From assembly GCA_037043015.1 (NCBI GenBank), contig CM073326.1, positions 12,036,345 through 12,100,344 on the forward strand: a DNA stretch of 64,000 nucleotides, written 5' to 3'. Below the pieces are notes generated by a model that ran no database searches, was not told the DNA's origin, and saw nothing but the letters and a program-made list of their open reading frames with translations. The position numbers were made by a program, and so were the translations under genes. Source of the DNA: Bryum argenteum. Taxonomy: Eukaryota; Streptophyta; Bryopsida; Bryales; Bryaceae. Below are positions 1 to 10,763 of this stretch, one piece after another. Numbering within the stretch: the stretch's first letter is position 1; every line of letters starts with the position of its first letter.

Positions 1-2440
1 CCCATGCGAATCAGTTGTAAGTCATCATGATCGCTGCACTAGCCTGCATGTGTTAGCAAAACCGCGCGCAGAGTCACAGTAGTCACCAACAAAAGCCTGC
101 GTCGTAGTGGCAGCAGGGACACTTTTGAACCAACACTTGACCAACACCGAGAATTCATTGCACTATAACTCCCTCGCTCCAATGATTCGGCTCGCTCGAT
201 CTACGGTTTGGTAACTTTGGTTACGCAACTCTCCTGGCAGTGTTGGCATCTCTTACCTGATACACCACCCCTGCTCATGAAAATATGAATAATAGACGCT
301 CGGGAAAAGTCTTCTTCACGAGATCCTGTACACTTTCCAGCTACGGAATTCAATTGCTACAACTTCGATTCCACCCACCAACATGAAAAATTTGATATCA
401 CCATCATATGCATGCCAAGCACGATGTTTTCGTAAAATGACATCAGGACGTATTCAGTCTGCTGGCTAGATTTGTCGGCCACCGATCAATACGGTTCTGC
501 AAAGATAAGAGGGAAGGTCTCGCAAGTAAGAAGCTCCAAATTTTAGTTGAGGTTGACAGAGGATGAGGAGAGTATTTGGTTGACCTCATTGTGATAATAC
601 ACTAGTGGTAGAAACACAAAGTAACTCCTCTTTGACTAGAAAAAATCTTCTTCCTTCTAGAAAGATCCATCTTCGTGGTGCTTCTAGTACCACCACAACA
701 AAATCTTTTTCCTTCTAGTTTAGAAGCGTGAGCTCATCAATTTACTACATAAAGTATTATTAAATGTATGTTTTTTCCTAGAGTAGAGATGATTAACGTG
801 ATATATGCAAGTTATAACTAGATCACAACATCATTTTATATCTTCTCATGGAAACTAATTTGCATGAGGTTGAAAAAGCCTAATGAGTCTAAAAAGCTTG
901 TATGAGTGCAATCAACTTGATTATCTGACTCGAAGAAAATGTTTGGGGTAACAATCATCATGTCTCTCTTTGCACGAAGTGACGAAACATCATGTCTTTT
1001 TTTTTTGCACAAAACAGACTGTCTTCCAACAGAAGATGTACATTTTGTGAACTCGTATTAACCGTCCTTGTGTTTTTTGGGAGCTTAAAACCTCAAAAGT
1101 GAAATTTTCTACCTTTGTGACTCTACTCTTGGGGTGTAAATCGGTTTTTTTTTCCTTTCTTTAAAACTGTAAGATCGTCCGCCTAAAACTATTTTAGTTA
1201 TTGTTCCACAAATTGACCGTTGGATGTCTACCATTTAAGAGATCATAACATCCAATGTGTGTGTTCAAAGTATTCAGTATTCACTAACAGAAAAATGCAA
1301 AAAGGGGATGTTCCAAAATATGAGAATTTCTGTTATTTTGGTTGTCACTTGTTTCAAGCAACGATCAGCAGAATTGTCTAATGGGACAAAGGCACCTTTA
1401 CCAAATCTATCACTTAAGACAATGTCTGTACCTTTGTTTTTCTCACTAGAAATAGGATCTCGTCACTTAAAACGTCAACTTTGATAGTTTGTCACTTCAG
1501 CCAACTTTGATAGTTTGTCACTATCACCTTTTGTGCACATTTCTACTAGTGATTGTGGATGTTGTTTTTTTGATATTTTGAAAGTTGCCCTTGTAAAATT
1601 GGTAAATTTTTGAGTTGAGTCACTTTTGAACTCATGTAGTAATTTGTTTATCAACACATTTCCAATACGAGACTAAAATTTTACCCCTTACTATTCTTAC
1701 AAGCCAATTAGGCTTTTTGTTGTTTAGGGCAAGCTAGATGAAGCTTTTAGAATCTATATTTTTGTCTAAGATATTCATATGGTATTTTCTATTCTAGATA
1801 CAACTCTACAGGATGTGTGAAGAAAATTGCAATGTCAAGTTTCAGTTTTCAAGTTTTTCAGAACAAGTTTTCACACCCTAGGTAGGCAGAATTGCAGAAA
1901 TAAAACTTTGTCTTTAAGATTTTATTTATTTATTTTATTTTATTTTTTGGGTAAAATATTCATAACCTCATTCCTACCCACATTTCTAAGTGACCCAAGT
2001 CATAACTTTCACAAGTTATACAAGGGTAGCATTCAAATTTTACAAGAGCAGGCTTTGAAGTTTTAAAATCTCAGAAAAATCTTTTGCATTAACTTCAAAT
2101 GTTACGATCTTGCAATTGATAAACATCCAATGGGCAATTCTTGGATCAATGACTAAAATTAGGAATATTTATAAAATCTTACAGATGGAAGTCAAAAATA
2201 GAGTTGGAAAATTTGGTTCACACTCCTCAATCACAATTTTGAGGTTTCAAGCTCCTACACTAGAAGAGAGCAAAGCCATTTAAATTTATCTTGAACTAAG
2301 GTGACGTAGAACCGTGTTGACAACTAAGTCTTAACAAAAATTTCTGTCACCTTGGTCATAACTTTGTACACAAAATGGTTTCATCCTCTTCTGAAGCAAG
2401 ATTGATTGTGCTCCAATGATATCAAGTTGCTTATTCTCCC
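1..2440. other. AT-rich intergenic sequence, no gene recognised
   Basis: No open frame here resembles a protein family I know. Two stretches (about 850-1030 and 1790-2070) are diverged relatives of 11330-11460 and 10880-11140: shared phrases include 'aagtgacccaagt' followed by 'acaagggta/c' and 'attacaagagc'. The region is therefore old repeat DNA related to the block at 10-12 kb. Confidence 0.5.
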
Positions 2441-2442
2441 CA

Positions 2443-2713
2443 TCAACTACCGTACTACCAAAGCAGGTTCGGTCATAATTAATTCTATTTTAGAAAAACG
2501 TAAATCAAGCCAAGAGGAACGAAAATTATATTATGTCCAAAAAGTGCTTCATTGTAACGAAAGGGTATCCAAACGTTGGGAAATCATATCCAAAAAACAA
2601 AAGAACAAATCCCAAAGAAATCTATTTTTGACAGACGAACTTTTTTTTTTTTCAAAATAAAGAAATATTCGTTCGTTGAGGACCAAACCTGCTATGGTGG
2701 TACGGTACTCAAT
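2443..2713. mobile_element. Foldback (MITE-like) element
   Basis: The ends are imperfect inverted repeats of about 35 bp: the left end reads CTACCGTACTACCAAAGCAG and the right end is its near reverse complement (2680-2715). The inside is short and non-coding and contains a T run. No clear target duplication was seen, so the superfamily is unknown. Confidence 0.55.
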
Positions 2714-3789
2714 TGGAAGTACCCTAGAATTAACATCACTAAAATTCACCATCTTTCCTTTCTCTTCACTGTAAGAAAACCAAGGCGTTTATGACTGTCC
2801 ACTGACGGTGACCAAACCCAATGACAAAGAACAAGTAAATATGAGTTAGAGCAGTACAAAGCAACATCTGTCATAAATTTAATGATTTTCTAGCAATGAG
2901 CTTAGTGTACCTGAATTCCTGTAATAGACCGCCTTTTGAAGTTGATTGAGGTTAATGACAGGCAAAACTTACAGCTTTTGGGAGAGAGGGAACATCCTGG
3001 AGCCACCATGATGATCTCGAAAGTGGTAAGACTGGAGAGAGGAACCATCCAAGTTGTGTACAAATCAGAAAGTTGGGAAGTTACACGGAACGGAAGGTAG
3101 CGGCAAATCATAAATCTGCACGGTGGAAGCGTCGGACAGATGAGCTCAGATGAGCATGTATGCATCCATCAAACAACTTGAAGGCAGCAACGAGGGCGTC
3201 AGTGGGAACTTCTGGACACCCTGGTTCTGGCACCACTCGCGCAATCATCAATATCATACTCAAATTTGCCACACAAGTACCTGAGCAGCCATTAAATTCC
3301 TTGAGCGGCCATCCATCGCCATCCACTCTCCACTCATTGACCAGGCAGGTTTAACCCACCGCTCAGGTCGTGGCCGCTCACTGCCCGCGCGCGCGCCGTG
3401 ATCGCGGGGAAAATTCTGCCATTCGTAGTCCTTGATCGCTTACGTCCAGACCTTGACTGCAACTTGCCCAGTGAGCCTGGGCACTCGTACGTACGTACAC
3501 TGTATGTTTCCCAAGTCCTTCAAACCATCGGTGCCATATGCGAATGTGATCCTGGTCAGAGAGGTCTCGATCAGATATTGAGCGTTTGGCGATTTCTCGC
3601 AGAAAATCGGGACTTAGATAGCTAGTTAGCTCCTGGGGCGGTGTGAGAGGCATTGATGTTTTGAGAAACATGGTTTATGCAGTGTACGTCGTTTTGACAT
3701 GCATTAAAGAGTCGTTGTGAGTGCGCGAGTTATATGTTTGTTTGGAGGTGGGTGGTGAGGGGAAGCGAGTTGTTTTGGTGTGAGTCGAG
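2714..3789. other. Upstream region of KCS
   Basis: No gene recognised. The GC content rises towards the KCS start. A short alternating GC tract lies near 3385-3397 and a (CGTA) microsatellite near 3488-3500. The KCS promoter and 5' UTR must lie here, but no convincing TATA box could be chosen. Confidence 0.4.
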
Positions 3790-5313
3790 ATGGCAGCTCA
3801 GGATGAGTATACCGCGGTCAAGGTGCGGCAACGGCTGCCGGACTTTTTGCAATCGGTGAACTTGAAGTACGTGAAGTTGGGGTACCATATCGTGATGTCG
3901 CACGCGCTCTACTTGCTGCTGGTGCCGCTCTTGTTAGCAGTCACAGCGGAGATGAGTCGGTTGGGTCACCACGAGCTTTGGAGTCAGCTGCAGTATAACC
4001 TGGTGAGTATTTTGGCTTGCACGGGTTTGCTCGTCTTCCTGGCGACCCTGTATGTTACATTGGGTCCGCGCCGCATCTACCTCGTGGACTTTACTTGTTA
4101 TAAACCTGATGACGAGCGCAAGACCACCATGGAGACGTTCATCGAGCGGTCGGTGCAGTCGAAGCGGTTCAATGAGGCTTCCCTGGAGTTTCAGCGGAAG
4201 GTCGTGGAGCGGTCGGGGTTAGGGCAAGAGACTTACCTGCCCCGCGCGCTCATCCATGTGCCCCCCAATCCCAGCATGAAGGAAGCGCGCCTGGAAGCCG
4301 AGGCGACGATGTTCAGCGTCATCGATGAGCTTCTGGCGAAAACGCGCGTGAAGGCAAAGGATATCGCGGTACTCGTCGTGAACTGCAGCTTGTTCAACCC
4401 CACGCCGTCCCTGTCCGCCATGATAGTAAACCACTACAAGATGCGGGGGAACATCCAGAGCGTGAATCTCGGTGGGATGGGATGCTCCGCGGGTGTCATC
4501 GCCATCGACGTTGCAAAAGACCTCCTGCAAGTGCACCGAGAAAGCTACGCGCTCGTGCTATCGATGGAGAATACCACATTAAACTGGTACTTCGGCAACG
4601 ACAGGACGAAGCTCGTCACGAACTGCATTTTCCGAATGGGCGGTGCGGCGGTTCTGCTGAGTAACAAAAGATTCGCGAGGAGAACTGCGAAATACGAGTT
4701 GCAGCATACGGTCCGAACCCACAAGGGCGCGGATGATAAAGCGTATCGGTGCGTGTACCAGGACGAGGATGAGACGGGCTCACTCGGAGTCTCCCTTTCG
4801 CGAGAGCTGATGGCGGTCGCGGGCGACGCGCTGAAAGCGAACATCACGACATTGGGGCCGCTGGTGCTGCCATTCTCGGAGCAGCTGCTGTTCTTCGCGA
4901 ACCTGGTGGCCCGCAAGGTGCTGAATATCAAGATGAAGGCTTACATTCCGGATTTCAAGCTGGCGTTCGAACATTTTTGCATTCACGCGGGCGGCAGGGC
5001 GGTGCTGGACGAAGTGGAGAAGAATCTGGGGCTGACGGAATGGCACATGGAGCCGTCGCGGATGACGCTCTATCGATTCGGCAACACTTCCAGCAGCTCC
5101 ATTTGGTACGAGCTCGCGTACACGGAGGCCAAGGGGCGTGTCCGGCGCGGCGACCGCGTGTGGCAGATCGCGTTCGGCTCCGGATTCAAGTGCAATAGCG
5201 CGGTGTGGCGCTCGCTGCGGACCATGAAATCCACTCACACTCCCTGGGCTGATTGCATTGATCGGTTGCCCGTCAAAGTGCCCACTCATCGCTCTCTTGG
5301 CTCCACAGACTAG
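3790..5313 (+). CDS. KCS: 3-ketoacyl-CoA synthase (very-long-chain fatty acid elongase), intronless
   Basis: This is the condensing enzyme of the ER fatty-acid elongase. It joins malonyl-CoA to a long-chain acyl-CoA to make the precursors of cuticular wax, suberin and sphingolipids. The 507-residue frame has the usual KCS length. Two hydrophobic segments (about residues 33-55 and 72-93) anchor it in the ER, and the FAE1/CUT1 condensing domain follows. The catalytic triad is visible: C232 in GGMGCSAG, H399 in FCIHAGG and N432 in RFGNTSSSS. The gene is a single exon, as many plant KCS genes are, and its GC-rich codons contrast with the AT-rich flanks. The ATG at 3790 gives the normal N-terminus. 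Which chain length it prefers cannot be read from sequence. Confidence 0.97.
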   Translation: MAAQDEYTAVKVRQRLPDFLQSVNLKYVKLGYHIVMSHALYLLLVPLLLAVTAEMSRLGHHELWSQLQYNLVSILACTGLLVFLATLYVTLGPRRIYLVDFTCYKPDDERKTTMETFIERSVQSKRFNEASLEFQRKVVERSGLGQETYLPRALIHVPPNPSMKEARLEAEATMFSVIDELLAKTRVKAKDIAVLVVNCSLFNPTPSLSAMIVNHYKMRGNIQSVNLGGMGCSAGVIAIDVAKDLLQVHRESYALVLSMENTTLNWYFGNDRTKLVTNCIFRMGGAAVLLSNKRFARRTAKYELQHTVRTHKGADDKAYRCVYQDEDETGSLGVSLSRELMAVAGDALKANITTLGPLVLPFSEQLLFFANLVARKVLNIKMKAYIPDFKLAFEHFCIHAGGRAVLDEVEKNLGLTEWHMEPSRMTLYRFGNTSSSSIWYELAYTEAKGRVRRGDRVWQIAFGSGFKCNSAVWRSLRTMKSTHTPWADCIDRLPVKVPTHRSLGSTD

Positions 5314-5795
5314 CAGCAAGGCCCCTAGCTAGCTTACAGGGCTCCGAACATTATTCAACCATTTCATTTTCAGGGCCCAGAGGACAGACCATGCTTATTT
5401 TGCACAGATTTGCACTGACTAATCCAATACTGATAATTATTCACCTCCAGTATTGCATTAGTCAGATGTTTAGGAAGTATTTCGCAAGTTAGTGAACTTC
5501 TAACTGATTTCTCCTCCAAGATTATCAAAGCTATGGAGTTATGGGCATCTAAGATGGTGCTTTTGGGTATGACAATATTGTTCTTTGTGTACTTCCTATG
5601 TTTCTGAGCTCAGTAGAAGCCTAAGAGCCTACAAGGCTTGTGAGGAATGAGGTGCTGCTATCTTGTGTATAGTGTTGCCATATGTAACTACTCCATGTAA
5701 ATTAACCTTTGATGTTTGGGAGGCTCTCCCTTCGTGACGACCTTGAGCATTGTAGGCTCACATTTCATTTAATAATAATATAATTTTAAAATTTT
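5314..5795. other. KCS downstream region
   Basis: Probably the 3' UTR and terminator region of KCS. T-rich sequence and an AATAATAATATAA stretch near 5771-5783 could hold the polyadenylation signal. No gene seen. Confidence 0.4.
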
Positions 5796-6058
5796 GTAAA
5801 GGGGGAGGCCCCCATCGGAGGGACTCCCAGCCTGTGAGGGACCCGACCGAGGAGGGCGGGATCAGCCGAAGTGCCGATTCTGCCCGCCCTGCCCGAACCT
5901 GCCCAGGGTTTCATTTACAGGGAGTAGTTACACCGAGGGAGGTCCTCATCGTTGGGACTCCCGGCCAGTTCGTGACCCTCCCTCGTCGGGCTCCTGCCCT
6001 TCTTGGGTCGGGGCCCTCACAGGATGGGAGTCCCTCCGATGGGGGCCTCCCCCTTTAC
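5796..6058. mobile_element. GC-rich foldback MITE
   Basis: A 263-bp element with near-perfect terminal inverted repeats of about 50 bp. The left end begins GTAAAGGGGGAGGCCCCCAT and the right end mirrors it up to 6058, with about two mismatches. The element is GC-rich and sits abruptly in AT-rich DNA. Target duplication is unclear (TA or none). It is non-coding: the open frame across it is a by-product of the repeat. Confidence 0.8.
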
Positions 6059-7010
6059 TACATGACTAGGTTTTTAATGACTTTGTACTCTTACTAAGAC
6101 CACAACAAAATCTACATTTACACGTGGGGTATTCACATAAAACAAACATGGTAAATTGTGTTACGACAATAGAAAGTTGTAGCATTCAGAAGTTAATTAG
6201 TGCAATTAGCACTATATTTGATTACATAGTAGAGGGATTCATTTGCTAACTATTCCAATTCAATACCAGGCATGCCCTAAAGGCATAAAAAAATAGGAAA
6301 GGATAAGTTATCATCTAATTTCTAATCATGAATATTTGTAAGTACAAAAAGGATAATTTTTGAATATAGATAATTTAGCCAAGAGTATGCATTGGAATAT
6401 CATATCTTGTACTTTAGTAACCATGCCTCTACCATGGGAGTAGGCCTAAAAACTACTTAAATTTTAAATTGGGAAGCTGAGTGTGGGGTGACCAAGGCAA
6501 TCAGTTTTGAAATATATGCAAAGTATGTATGTAGAAATTTGAACGAGTTGGAATTATAAATTTTGAATGTACCTAGAATAAGTCATCAAAACCCACATAT
6601 GTCAACAAAATTGTTTAATCTAAAATGAACACCATGAGTACATTGAAAATAGAAAGTGAAATGTAAACAAACCTTGGATGGTCCACGTGTAAATTTCATG
6701 CCACCTACCTTACCTTACCATATGCTTGAAATTATTTGATACTTGCAACTCCTGGAAGCATCTAAATCGGGCCTTAAATGAACACATGGCAAGCCTGCAA
6801 CGAAATGGAACAGAGACTTGAGAGTTGTTTCTACGGCACATGTTACCTGAATTTCATGAATGCAAGCATAAGCTGATGGGAGACCAAAATCTATAGTCAG
6901 TCATAAATATAAAAATGTTGTATTCAATGCGTGTCAGTTTCAATACTGAGATTTCGGCATTGCACTTCCATCAGACTTTATAGCATTTGAAGTTCCCTCA
7001 CACTACATAA
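6059..7010. other. Intergenic, nothing recognised
   Basis: AT-rich sequence with no gene, RNA or clear repeat that I can support. Confidence 0.4.
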
Positions 7011-7372
7011 CCCTTAAACGCCCAAGCAAGCCCGAGGGGCTTGATTCCAACAGAATTTTCTCTGTAGCTCTCACTCTAATCGACTTTTCACTTATATTTT
7101 GATGTCAAACTGGTCACCATCTTACTATGCATTCAAAAAGTGAAATTTTACAATTCAAATCACAATTTGTATGTATGATTTTATGATTTGAAAGGATTGT
7201 GGTAGGTAGGTTGGGGTTGTACATAACCTTGTAGGAGGTTGCAAGCTCATCATTGATTGGTTCATTCATGGTGCCCAAGTTCAAAAAGTGCACTATTCAT
7301 GATGCCCAAGTCCAAAAGATGTTGTGATCCAATTTTGGGCTGCCCGTTTTAGACCCCATGGGCGTTTAAGGG
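7011..7372. mobile_element. Foldback element, CCCTTAAACG family, copy A
   Basis: The ends are CCCTTAAACGCCCA at 7011 and its reverse complement ending at 7372. The same terminal motif occurs at 31155-31399 (copy B) and once alone near 31857. Inside lies a short direct repeat around 'atgcccaagt' (about 7265-7315). No transposase. Confidence 0.65.
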
Positions 7373-7410
7373 ATAAATTACAGAAATTCAAACTAGAACA
7401 CCGTATGCCG

Positions 7411-7515
7411 GTGAAACCACCTAAAGGTGGACACTCAAGATTCTAGCCTTTTTAAAGATCTAATCTTCCTTGTATGTACCTCATGCGTACATATTAAGGG
7501 TGCCCCCCTTTAGGT
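7411..7515 (+). repeat. Dispersed repeat family 'CCACCTAAAGGTGG', copy 1
   Basis: This 105-bp repeat starts with the palindrome CCACCTAAAGGTGG and carries the phrase GTACCTCATGCGTACATAT. A second copy lies inverted at 39279-39408. Its ends can pair (CCTAAAGG/CCTTTAGG), so it is probably a small foldback element. Confidence 0.65.
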
Positions 7516-7543
7516 TTATACTTCTAAAATTTGTACCTCATTA

Positions 7544-7823
7544 GAGAAATCCGCTAAGTACGACGGACTAGGGACCAAAACACCCAGTTTTGGTCGGAAT
7601 GGGGTCCAAATGTTGAACTAGATACCAAATTTTTACTCCAAGATCGAACAGGAGCACAATTGTTGTTCATATGTGTGTAAAGGTCCCTAGTTTACATCTA
7701 TCCCCCAATTTGGTGCATTTGGTCCCCAGTCCGTTCTACTTAATGGATAACCGAAAACAGGGCACAAAACGACGGATTGGGACCAACTCGGGTCCAAACT
7801 GTGGACTACTTAGCGGATTTCTC
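7544..7823. mobile_element. TA-flanked MITE (Tc1/mariner type)
   Basis: Terminal inverted repeats GAGAAATCCGCTAAGTA sit at both ends in opposite orientation. Each is flanked by TA (7542-7543 and 7824-7825), the target duplication typical of Tc1/mariner elements. It is 280 bp and non-coding. The inside also shows pairing between 'ggaccaaa' and 'tttggtcc' stretches. Confidence 0.8.
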
Positions 7824-8820
7824 TATTATGAGTGTGTGTTTTAGAATCACAAAGATTGAGAAAGTTTGTATTTTCCTATTCCTTATCTTTGAAAAATAGT
7901 TATCCACTTATTCCTCACTCCATGTATGTAATTTCCCTCACTAACCCCTAAATGCAAGACAATGGGTGGATTCATCAGAAATGTTCAGATTTGCTTAGAA
8001 GGGGATTGATATATGGTGAAGGTATGGTAGGAGAATATAATATTGCGTGCCTTCCATAATTAGGCACCCTACATTCTTAGTGAATTGTTATGTAGTATGT
8101 AATAGGCACTTAAGGTGTACAGTTATAAAACGCGCATATACCATTGATGAATTAATGACCTCCGGCCCATGAAGGGTGAGAAATTTCAGTGGGAACTTTT
8201 TTCCTACTCACCCCTCGCCCCCCTTTTGTAATTTTTAGGGGAGGTGAGGAGATGCAAACGTTATGGGATAAATCCCCAACTCCGTACCATCATCATGTCA
8301 TACCATCACCATGCCATCACCATACCATCACCATGCCCCTGACCCCCTCACCTCATTAATCCCCCTCACCTCATTAATTAATTAATGCCTGTGTAGACCA
8401 TTCTTAGTGGATAGTGAAGGTAAGAGTTTCTTTAACATGGTCGTCATATATACATGTAGTAGGGTGGACAACCATAGGTGTATCTATATTTGTTACTTTT
8501 AAAATTTGTAATTATACTTGTGAGTACTTAGAAATATCACATGAATAGGAAATTTTTGTTTTTGTGTTTGTTGATTCTTGAAAAATAATAACTTACTCAT
8601 TCCATCACTGCACAAAAATAGGTGACCCTTTTACCACATTTGAAGAGATTCAATTCTTTTATGCTACCGTTGTCAAAACTTGACATTTTGAATAACAATT
8701 TGAATCTCTGATAAGTTATAACTTTTTTGTTTGAAGTATGTTCTTGACAAATTTGTTAGCTAAAGAAGGGTCGGTTCTTGTTCAAAAATTTGCATATAGA
8801 AAAAAAAGATAAACTCCAAC
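7824..8820. other. Intergenic with a CCATCAC microsatellite
   Basis: No gene. A short imperfect tandem array of CCATCACCAT units lies at about 8281-8335, followed by two copies of CCCCTCACCTCATTAAT near 8343-8375. Confidence 0.5.
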
Positions 8821-8830
8821 CTATTTAGAG

Positions 8831-8875
8831 GCCGGCGTGAATAGAGTGTTTGTTTGACCTATCTTTGAATGTATG
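8831..8875. repeat. Dispersed 'GGCGTGAATA' repeat motif
   Basis: The phrase GGCCGGCGTGAATAGAGTGT here recurs in variant form near 32013 and at 59240, where it forms the terminus of a foldback element (59228-59499). This is probably one end of a related, decayed element. Confidence 0.5.
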
Positions 8876-8959
8876 CTCGAAGGTCGTCACACCAATGGTG
8901 GGACTACTAATCCCTATGGGGATGAACACTATGTTTGGTTCCTACCTATCCTATCCTAG

Positions 8960-9065
8960 GGCCTTACAGATACCTGACATGGTATCCCCCCAAAGGACTT
9001 TGAGGTACCCATACAATGAGGTCCAAGAACCCCCCACCATAATTGGGTGGACTATGGTGGTAAAA
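8960..9065 (-). repeat. tRNA-derived SINE, 5'-truncated copy
   Basis: Read on the minus strand this matches the 3' half of the SINE at 32543-32736: the phrases TAGTCCACCCAATTATGG, TGTATGGGTACCTCAAAG and ATACCATGTCA are in the same order. The tRNA-like head is missing. The open frame over this region is not a gene. Confidence 0.6.
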
Positions 9066-9497
9066 CTTTGTATATACATTCAAGATCATATAGATTTTAT
9101 GACATATTTTTTTGTGAAGGCAATTACCCCTAGAGATTCAAAAAAGCCGAATGGGCTTCCCCGGGAACAAGAATCATCCAACTTTGATCAATACAATCTC
9201 CCATATGAAGAAGAATCAACTGCTCAAAAATGATATTTGAGTAAAACAACAAGCTAACTACAAGATACTCCTATTGAATCATTTTGATAATGCATAGATT
9301 GATTTTGTTTTGGGCCTGAAGTAGACATAGATCTCTTCTTGTAAATTAGGCAATTTGCACCAAGGATCTTTAGGGATTACGCTTTTGAAACATAAGACAT
9401 GCTCTGTCTTCAAATCATCTTTGATTGAGCTAATCCTTTCACTGCAAAGAATAAAATGAGATAGAATTCAACACAAAAAAGCACTATGATATTAGAC

Positions 9498-9530
9498 ACT
9501 AGTAAGGTCCCCGTCGTCTTGACGAGGAAG
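9498..9530 (-). mobile_element. Helitron-like 3' terminus, copy 1
   Basis: On the minus strand the sequence forms a short hairpin (CGTCAAGACG), continues GGGGACCTTA and ends CTAG followed by T. A hairpin about ten bases before CTRR, inserted next to T, is the classic Helitron 3' end. The 5' TC end was not located. Confidence 0.5.
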
Positions 9531-9616
9531 CTAAAAAAGTATACCATGTCTACCATTTTCTTGAACAATATTATGTTTATTATTTTTATGTGTGCATGTG
9601 TTTGTTTGTTTATTTT

Positions 9617-9647
9617 TTTTTTTTTTTTTTTTTTTTTTTGTTTATTT

Positions 9648-9707
<60 letters not shown>

Positions 9708-9747
9708 TTTATTTGTTTTTTTTTGTTTTTTTTTGTTTTTTTAAATT
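9617..9747. repeat. Long poly-T tract
   Basis: About 130 bases that are almost all T with occasional G and 'tttatttg' interruptions. It is followed by GGTAGGTAGGTTT repeats (9765-9845 and 9990-10025). Low complexity, and a region where assembly length is unreliable. Confidence 0.9.
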
Positions 9748-9880
9748 TTTAAATCATGCATAATCCAAGGTAGGTAGGTTTGTATTTTGATAGGTAGGTA
9801 GGTTTGTATGCTAGTAGGTTGGTACATAGGTGGGTAGGAAGGTTTGCTGGATGGGTAACCCAAATCTATTATATATATAT

Positions 9881-9912
9881 ACTAGTAAGGTCCCCGTCGT
9901 CTCGACGGAGAA
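9881..9912 (-). mobile_element. Helitron-like 3' terminus, copy 2
   Basis: On the minus strand: hairpin CCGTCGAGACGACGG (6-bp stem, 3-base loop), then GGACCTTACTAG followed by T. It is nearly identical to the terminus 380 bp to the left, so two related elements, or one nested in the other, lie here. Confidence 0.6.
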
Positions 9913-10374
9913 GCTCTTTATATGGTTTTTTTTTTTTTAATAAAATACTTTAATTTTTTTAATACATAATCCAAAAAATATAAAAGAAGGTAGGTAGGTA
10001 AGTTTGTAGGTTGGTAGGTAGGAAGAATTGCCCGGTTCTATTGTATATATAGATATATTGTATGAAGAAAATATAGCTTTCAAGAACCATGTACTTCAAA
10101 ACACTATAGCTACACCTATTTTCATATCAGACCTTCTCATGTAAGAATTTCCAACTATTAAATTGTTAAATTACAACTTAGAATTACATTTATGGGAAAT
10201 CGTAAAAAGTTCTTAATCTTTTGTCATTGAAACTGGATTTGATTTTGAATCTAGAGAAACATATCTCATGAGACATGAACATTGAATGAAAAAAACACAA
10301 CTCCTTTAGTTTGAGTTTATCATCCTCAATACCATTCTCAAGATTTGATACATTTAACGGATTTAGAAATTATG

Positions 10375-10615
10375 CTTCGTTTGTCCATCCTTCCGACACC
10401 CTATTTCATTTTCATAAATTCATTTCCCCTTTTCATTTTAAAAGTAAACTATAAATTTAAATTCATTAAAGTTAAATCTTTAAAAACCCACTCTATTCTA
10501 CTTTTGAAAATAAGATTCAGAGCTAAACTACAATAATTTTTTTTAAAAAGAAAACCGAGTTGTATATAAACATGTATACCCTAATAGCCCTTCTATCAAC
10601 AAGGAACCGCTTTTT
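10375..10615 (+). repeat. Direct repeat R1
   Basis: About 240 bp that recur in diverged form at 11850-12070, in the same orientation. Shared blocks include 'ccatccttcc', AAAAGTAAACTATAAAT, 'aaaacccact' and CTTCTATCRACAAGGAACG. No TG...CA ends, primer-binding site or retroelement protein was found between the copies. Confidence 0.7.
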
Positions 10616-10639
10616 TATTGGCGAAATAACATTAGTAGG

Positions 10640-10763
10640 ACCTCTCACAATAGTTGGGTGGACTATAGTGGTGAGCACCACACCGGCATGGGGAGTAAAA
10701 CCCACGACCTCCTCATTGTGGGCCTTAACCCTACCCACCAAGCCAAGGCTTGAGGTGCCTTGT
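10640..10763 (-). mobile_element. tRNA-derived SINE, copy 2
   Basis: Read on the minus strand it begins AGGCACCTCAAGCC and has a pol III A-box-like TGGCTTGGTGG, a B-box-like GGTTTTACTCC, then a body shared with the SINE at 32543-32736 (CACCACTATAGTCCACCCAA). The box spacing fits a tRNA. It lies just after direct repeat R1. The 3' part is shorter than in the 32.5-kb copy. Confidence 0.65.

Noticed and set aside
4780-5319. Long open frame antisense to KCS (minus strand)
   Set aside because: It mirrors the GC-rich codon pattern of the KCS gene, matches no family and lacks independent support.
5834-6097. 87-codon open frame
   Set aside because: It lies within the GC-rich foldback element; its content is explained by the inverted repeat.
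8850-9233. 127-codon open frame
   Set aside because: It crosses a dispersed repeat and a SINE fragment and has no protein similarity that I recognise.
9486-9752. Phenylalanine-rich open frame
   Set aside because: It is just the translation of the poly-T tract.
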